A stretch of DNA of 9,803 bases from an uncultured Pseudomonadota bacterium (GTDB lineage Bacteria > Pseudomonadota > Gammaproteobacteria > Burkholderiales > Methylophilaceae), in the NCBI GenBank assembly GCA_903860085.1, contig CAIOPD010000060.1, forward strand, positions 1-9,803, given 5' to 3'. Positions 7,172 to 9,803 of this stretch are shown piece by piece. Under the pieces are notes generated by a model. It made no database searches. It was given only the letters and a program-made list of their open reading frames with translations, and had not been told where the DNA came from. Every line of letters begins with the position of its first letter. Positions within the stretch are counted from its first letter, which is position 1. A program made the translations under genes and the position numbers.

Positions 7172-7759
7172 ATGCGTCAAGTTTATGCTTTTTTAACATG
7201 CTTACTTTTAAGCAGCACTTTACTATTTAGCAACACAGCATTTGCGGCCAACCCGCAGCTAGTATTTGAAACCAATCGCGGTGATTTTGTGGTTGAGCTG
7301 TATCCAGAAAAGGCGCCTAAAACTGTTGCCAACTTTATTAGCTATGTTAATGCAGGCTTTTATAAAGACACCATATTCCATCGCGTAATTAATCGTTTTA
7401 TGATTCAAGGTGGCGGCTTTACTGCAGACATGGTTGAAAAAGAAACGCGTGCGCCTATTATCAATGAGGCAGGTAATGGCTTGCTCAATGATGTGGGCAC
7501 CTTAGCAATGGCAAGAACTGCAAACCCTAACTCTGCTACAGCGCAATTCTTTATTAACCTAGAAAATAACCAATTTTTGAATTACCAGAGCCCTGACCCA
7601 GAACTAATCGGTTACTGCGTATTTGGTCGAGTCCTTAAAGGAATGGATGTAGTACGTGAAATTGCATCTGCTCCTACTGGGAACTCAGGGCCATATACTG
7701 ATGTACCTAAGTCAAAAATTGTGATCCAACAAGTTAGACTGGTCGGCAAGGCCAATTAA
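7172..7759 (+). CDS. ppiA: Exported peptidyl-prolyl cis-trans isomerase, cyclophilin type (PpiA-like)
   Basis: Cyclophilins speed cis-trans isomerisation of Xaa-Pro bonds during folding; this copy should act in the periplasm. The 195-residue product starts with a Sec signal peptide: MRQ, a long hydrophobic stretch, and a likely cleavage after AFA at residue 25. The cyclophilin fold follows from about residue 28, with FHRVINRFMIQGGGF (69-83) supplying catalytic R71, F76 and Q79, and then LAMARTANPNSATAQFFINL and GYCVFGRV. C10 lies inside the hydrophobic core without a lipobox, so this is not a lipoprotein. The ATG has AAGGA at 7162-7166, five bases upstream. It is the first of two adjacent cyclophilin genes, with ppiB starting 57 nt downstream and lpxH behind that. 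The two proteins align closely throughout, suggesting an old duplication. Confidence 0.93.
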   Translation: MRQVYAFLTCLLLSSTLLFSNTAFAANPQLVFETNRGDFVVELYPEKAPKTVANFISYVNAGFYKDTIFHRVINRFMIQGGGFTADMVEKETRAPIINEAGNGLLNDVGTLAMARTANPNSATAQFFINLENNQFLNYQSPDPELIGYCVFGRVLKGMDVVREIASAPTGNSGPYTDVPKSKIVIQQVRLVGKAN

Positions 7760-7805
7760 ATAAAAGATACGTTTTACTTATTACCAATTATTTTCACTCT
7801 TTATT

Positions 7806-7810
7806 AAGGA
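7806..7810 (+). promoter_or_regulatory. ppiB: Ribosome binding site fixing the GTG start of ppiB
   Basis: AAGGA stands six bases before the GTG at 7817. No ATG is available near the start of the cyclophilin fold, so this site decides in favour of GTG. Confidence 0.65.
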
Positions 7811-7816
7811 TTCACT

Positions 7817-8308
7817 GTGGTTAAATTACTTACCAATTTCGGCGAAATTACAATAGAACTCAATGCAGAAAAAGCGCCAATTACTGCGGCTAATTTTCTG
7901 CAATATGTAGACAATGGATTTTTTAACGGTACAATTTTTCACCGTGTCATTGATGGATTTATGATTCAGGGTGGTGGCTTTGACATCAATATGAATCAAA
8001 AAGAATCACTGGCTGAAATAAAAAATGAAGCTGACAACGGCTTAGCTAACGATATTTATACAGTAGCTATGGCACGCACTTCAGCTCCGCACTCAGCTAG
8101 CAGCCAGTTTTTTATCAATGTTGGCAATAACGACTTTCTTAACCATAGCGGACCTACATCCAGCGGGTGGGGCTACTGTGTTTTCGGCAAAGTGACAGCC
8201 GGAATGGATGTCGTGGATAAAATTCGTAAAGTAGCGACTGGTAGCAAAAAAGGTCATCAAGACGTACCCGTTGAAAATGTAGTGATTGAAACTGCAACAC
8301 GCAGCTAA
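7817..8308 (+). CDS. ppiB: Cytoplasmic peptidyl-prolyl cis-trans isomerase, cyclophilin type (PpiB-like)
   Basis: It has the same chemistry as its upstream neighbour but no signal peptide, so it should work in the cytoplasm. The length, 163 residues, is essentially that of E. coli PpiB. The fold starts at once (VKLLTNFGEITIEL). FHRVIDGFMIQGGGF (41-55) gives catalytic R43, F48 and Q51, followed by VAMARTSAPHSASSQFFINV and GYCVFGKV. The initiation codon is GTG at 7817, backed by an AAGGA six bases upstream; the next in-frame ATG falls inside the catalytic core. It sits between ppiA (57 nt upstream) and lpxH (36 nt downstream) on one strand. I recall the cyclophilin(s)-lpxH order near cysS from other betaproteobacteria, so one transcript is likely. 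Confidence 0.94.
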   Translation: MVKLLTNFGEITIELNAEKAPITAANFLQYVDNGFFNGTIFHRVIDGFMIQGGGFDINMNQKESLAEIKNEADNGLANDIYTVAMARTSAPHSASSQFFINVGNNDFLNHSGPTSSGWGYCVFGKVTAGMDVVDKIRKVATGSKKGHQDVPVENVVIETATRS

Positions 8309-8344
8309 TAACTACTAAAGACAGTCTCAACATCGTCACGATTT

Positions 8345-9109
8345 ATGCAAAATAACGAGAATAAATCAGGATCAAACCCAGTTCGCCCTGATTTATTTAT
8401 CTCGGATCTGCATTTATGTGCAAGTCGCCCTGAGATTACACAAGCTTTCTTAGATTTTCTAAGCAAAACCGCCACACACGCTAACTCGCTCTATATTTTG
8501 GGCGATTTATTTGAGTATTGGGCTGGTGATGATGACTTAGAGCAGCATCAAGTTTTGATTGCTGCTTTTAAAGCTTTAGCAAGTTGCGGTGTAAAGCTTT
8601 ATTTCATGCATGGCAATCGCGACTTCTTAATTGGCGCTCGCTTTTGTAACGCTGCCAACATCCAATTACTTGCGGATCCCTCTTTAATTACCATCCAGGG
8701 TAAACGCGTGCTTTTAAGTCATGGAGACGCTCTGTGCACTGATGATGTTGACTATCAGCACTTTAGATACCAAGTCAGGGAATCGCAATGGCAACAAGAT
8801 TTTCTAATGCAGCCATTAGCCGACCGCAAGCAACAAATTGAAGCGATTAGATTACGTAGTGAGCAGGAAAAATCGCAAAAATTAGCGCAGATTATGGACG
8901 TAAATCAAGACGCTGTAGCCGCTTTATTTAGCGCCTATAATTACCCAGAACTATTGATTCATGGCCACACCCACCGACCTAATCAGCATAGATTGCAAAT
9001 AGATGGTCATCAGGTGACGAGATGGGTGTTAGGTGATTGGTATGAACAAGGGAGCTATTTAGCCTGCGACCAGAATGGTTGCAAGGCCGAGGCCTTGCCA
9101 AGCCCTTAA
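8345..9109 (+). CDS. lpxH: UDP-2,3-diacylglucosamine pyrophosphatase LpxH
   Basis: LpxH hydrolyses UDP-2,3-diacylglucosamine to lipid X and UMP, the fourth step of lipid A synthesis, at the inner face of the inner membrane. The 254 residues show the calcineurin-like metallophosphatase motifs in order: D21-L-H23, GDLFEYW with D54, HGNRDF with N91, SHGDALCTDD with H126, and HGHTHRP with H207 and H209. All expected Mn-binding residues are present. The N-terminus carries about 16 residues (NNENKSGSNP...) before the first strand, more than E. coli LpxH; no other start codon lies between. The ribosome binding site is weak. The last ten codons, encoding GCKAEALPSP, overlap a perfect palindrome, and the stop overlaps that of nusB by 4 nt. 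This gene implies a lipopolysaccharide-making Gram-negative. Confidence 0.96.
   Translation: MQNNENKSGSNPVRPDLFISDLHLCASRPEITQAFLDFLSKTATHANSLYILGDLFEYWAGDDDLEQHQVLIAAFKALASCGVKLYFMHGNRDFLIGARFCNAANIQLLADPSLITIQGKRVLLSHGDALCTDDVDYQHFRYQVRESQWQQDFLMQPLADRKQQIEAIRLRSEQEKSQKLAQIMDVNQDAVAALFSAYNYPELLIHGHTHRPNQHRLQIDGHQVTRWVLGDWYEQGSYLACDQNGCKAEALPSP
9081..9098. repeat. Perfect 18-bp palindrome (8-bp arms) at the lpxH/nusB junction, possible terminator hairpin
   Basis: GCAAGGCC and GGCCTTGC flank a GA centre; as RNA this makes a 7-bp stem, mostly GC, with a CGAG loop. It lies inside the last codons of lpxH and just past the converging nusB stop, where a bidirectional terminator would be expected. 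No real T-run follows on either strand (only TTAAACTTT on plus), so it is not a canonical intrinsic terminator. It could instead pause polymerase, protect RNA 3' ends or be a protein site. Confidence 0.5.
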
Positions 9110-9663
9110 ACTTTAGCGCTTCTAACCTCATTAACGCGCACGTCAGCTGCCAGCTTATCAAGTACGCCATTAATGTATTTATGACCATCAACACCGCCAT
9201 AAATCTTAGCTAACTCAACACCTTCGTTGATCACTACGCGATAAGGAATACTTAAATCAAACATCAATTCACAGCCTGAAATGCGTAAGATTGCATGCTC
9301 AACAGGACTTAACTCGGCAACTGGGCGATCAATAAAGTCGGCGAGTTTAATATCCAGCGCCTCTGCATGCGCAACTACCGCTTCTAGCAACTGTTTGAAA
9401 TAAGCCTCATCCGCCTTGTTGTAGTCTGGATCTTCCACCATGTCACGAAAAATAGGTGCTAATTCTGAGTGGTTTAACATGCCTCGATACACTGCTTTTA
9501 GAACTAGCTCACGTGATTTTCTTCGATTTTGACCTGAACTTTTTTTAGCAAAACTTTTTTTTGCTGGTTTTGCATGATTGCCAGCAACTTGTTCTACAGC
9601 TTTTTCTGCCACTAAAGTAGTTAACGCTAAATGCTCAGCCTCTGACTTCTCTACCTCAATCAT
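9106..9663 (-). CDS. nusB: Transcription antitermination factor NusB with N-terminal extension
   Basis: NusB binds boxA RNA together with NusE (S10) and supports antitermination of rRNA operons. The 185 residues divide into a core from about residue 47 (NRRKSRELVLKAVYRG) to near the end and an unusual front. The core holds the familiar DRPVAELSPVEHAILRI, the PYRVVINEGVELAKIYGG motif and KYINGVLDKLA. Residues 1-45 are an extension rich in Ala, Glu and Lys (AKPAKKSFAKKSSG) that E. coli NusB, about 139 residues, lacks. The ATG at 9663 overlaps the ribH stop as ATGA, which supports this start through translational coupling; a GTG at Val18 is an alternative. Two A-runs (A8 and A7 on the coding strand) encode the Lys pairs. 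The stop overlaps the converging lpxH stop by 4 nt. Confidence 0.94.
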   Translation of the reverse strand: MIEVEKSEAEHLALTTLVAEKAVEQVAGNHAKPAKKSFAKKSSGQNRRKSRELVLKAVYRGMLNHSELAPIFRDMVEDPDYNKADEAYFKQLLEAVVAHAEALDIKLADFIDRPVAELSPVEHAILRISGCELMFDLSIPYRVVINEGVELAKIYGGVDGHKYINGVLDKLAADVRVNEVRSAKV

Positions 9664-9803
9664 AACGCTCTGACCAAATTAAACATTTCCACTGCCACTT
9701 GTGCAGCTTCAGTACCTTTGATATGCATACGAGCAAGCGCCTGATCGTCATCCTCAGTTGTCAAAACGGCATTGGCAACTGGTACACCGGTATTTAACTG
9801 CAC
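9660..9803 (-). CDS. ribH: 6,7-dimethyl-8-ribityllumazine synthase RibH, C-terminal fragment (window edge)
   Basis: Lumazine synthase condenses 3,4-dihydroxy-2-butanone 4-phosphate with 5-amino-6-ribitylaminouracil, the penultimate step of riboflavin synthesis. Only the last 47 codons are inside the window; the frame stays open to base 9803. The fragment reads LNTGVPVANAVLTTEDDDQA and then ends with KGTEAAQVAVEMFNLVRAL, matching the family's C-terminal G(I/V)PV..GVLTT segment and final KG.EAA..A.EM helix. Its TGA overlaps the nusB ATG by 4 nt (ATGA), the classic ribH-nusB coupling. It is not broken; it is simply cut by the window. Confidence 0.95.
   Translation of the reverse strand: MQLNTGVPVANAVLTTEDDDQALARMHIKGTEAAQVAVEMFNLVRAL

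Noticed and set aside
1..9803. Mobile element, CRISPR array, toxin-antitoxin or defence system
   Set aside because: No transposase, integrase, spaced direct repeats, paired small genes or defence domains were found; gene order is compact housekeeping throughout.

Overview
The window is about 9.8 kb of compact chromosomal DNA. By eye it is moderately AT-rich, and it carries thirteen recognisable genes, nearly all housekeeping. Low GC, a PilD-CoaE-ZapD-YacG gene string, a MutT/ThiE-like fusion protein, a cyclophilin pair followed by LpxH, and a ribH-nusB overlap all point to a Gram-negative proteobacterium. A betaproteobacterium of the Methylophilaceae type (Methylotenera-like) is the best guess. 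That assignment comes from recalled gene order and composition, not from a database search.

Region 1 (1-3080, plus strand): the 3' part of the type IV prepilin peptidase gene pilD (cut by the window edge), then coaE (last step of coenzyme A synthesis), zapD (FtsZ-bundling division factor), yacG (small zinc protein that inhibits DNA gyrase) and an exported PCuAC-type copper chaperone. Gaps are 21-70 nt, so this may be one transcript.

Region 2 (3085-6821, minus strand): cysS (cysteinyl-tRNA synthetase), then argJ (arginine biosynthesis), then a MutT-type Nudix hydrolase fused to a ThiE/TenI-like domain. Its last gene converges on the copper chaperone gene with only 4 nt between the stop codons.

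Region 3 (6822-7171): the only long gene-free stretch. It separates divergent cysS and ppiA and must hold their promoters. The best cysS promoter candidate implies a leader of about 155-160 nt. Two small open frames are visible here, and neither is convincing as a gene.

Region 4 (7172-9109, plus strand): ppiA (exported cyclophilin), ppiB (cytoplasmic cyclophilin, GTG start) and lpxH (lipid A synthesis). lpxH meets nusB tail to tail with a 4-nt stop overlap beside a perfect 18-bp palindrome.

Region 5 (9106-9803, minus strand): the 3' end of ribH (lumazine synthase, cut by the window edge) overlaps nusB by an ATGA stop/start. NusB carries an unusual Lys/Ala-rich N-terminal extension encoded by two A-runs.

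I see no rRNA, tRNA, CRISPR array, insertion sequence, phage gene or defence gene. Nothing here looks like an undescribed multi-gene system. The points worth a second look are small: the cysS leader, the divergent ThiE-like domain, the palindrome at the lpxH/nusB junction, the NusB extension with its A-runs, and an apparent gene-order junction between cysS and argJ.
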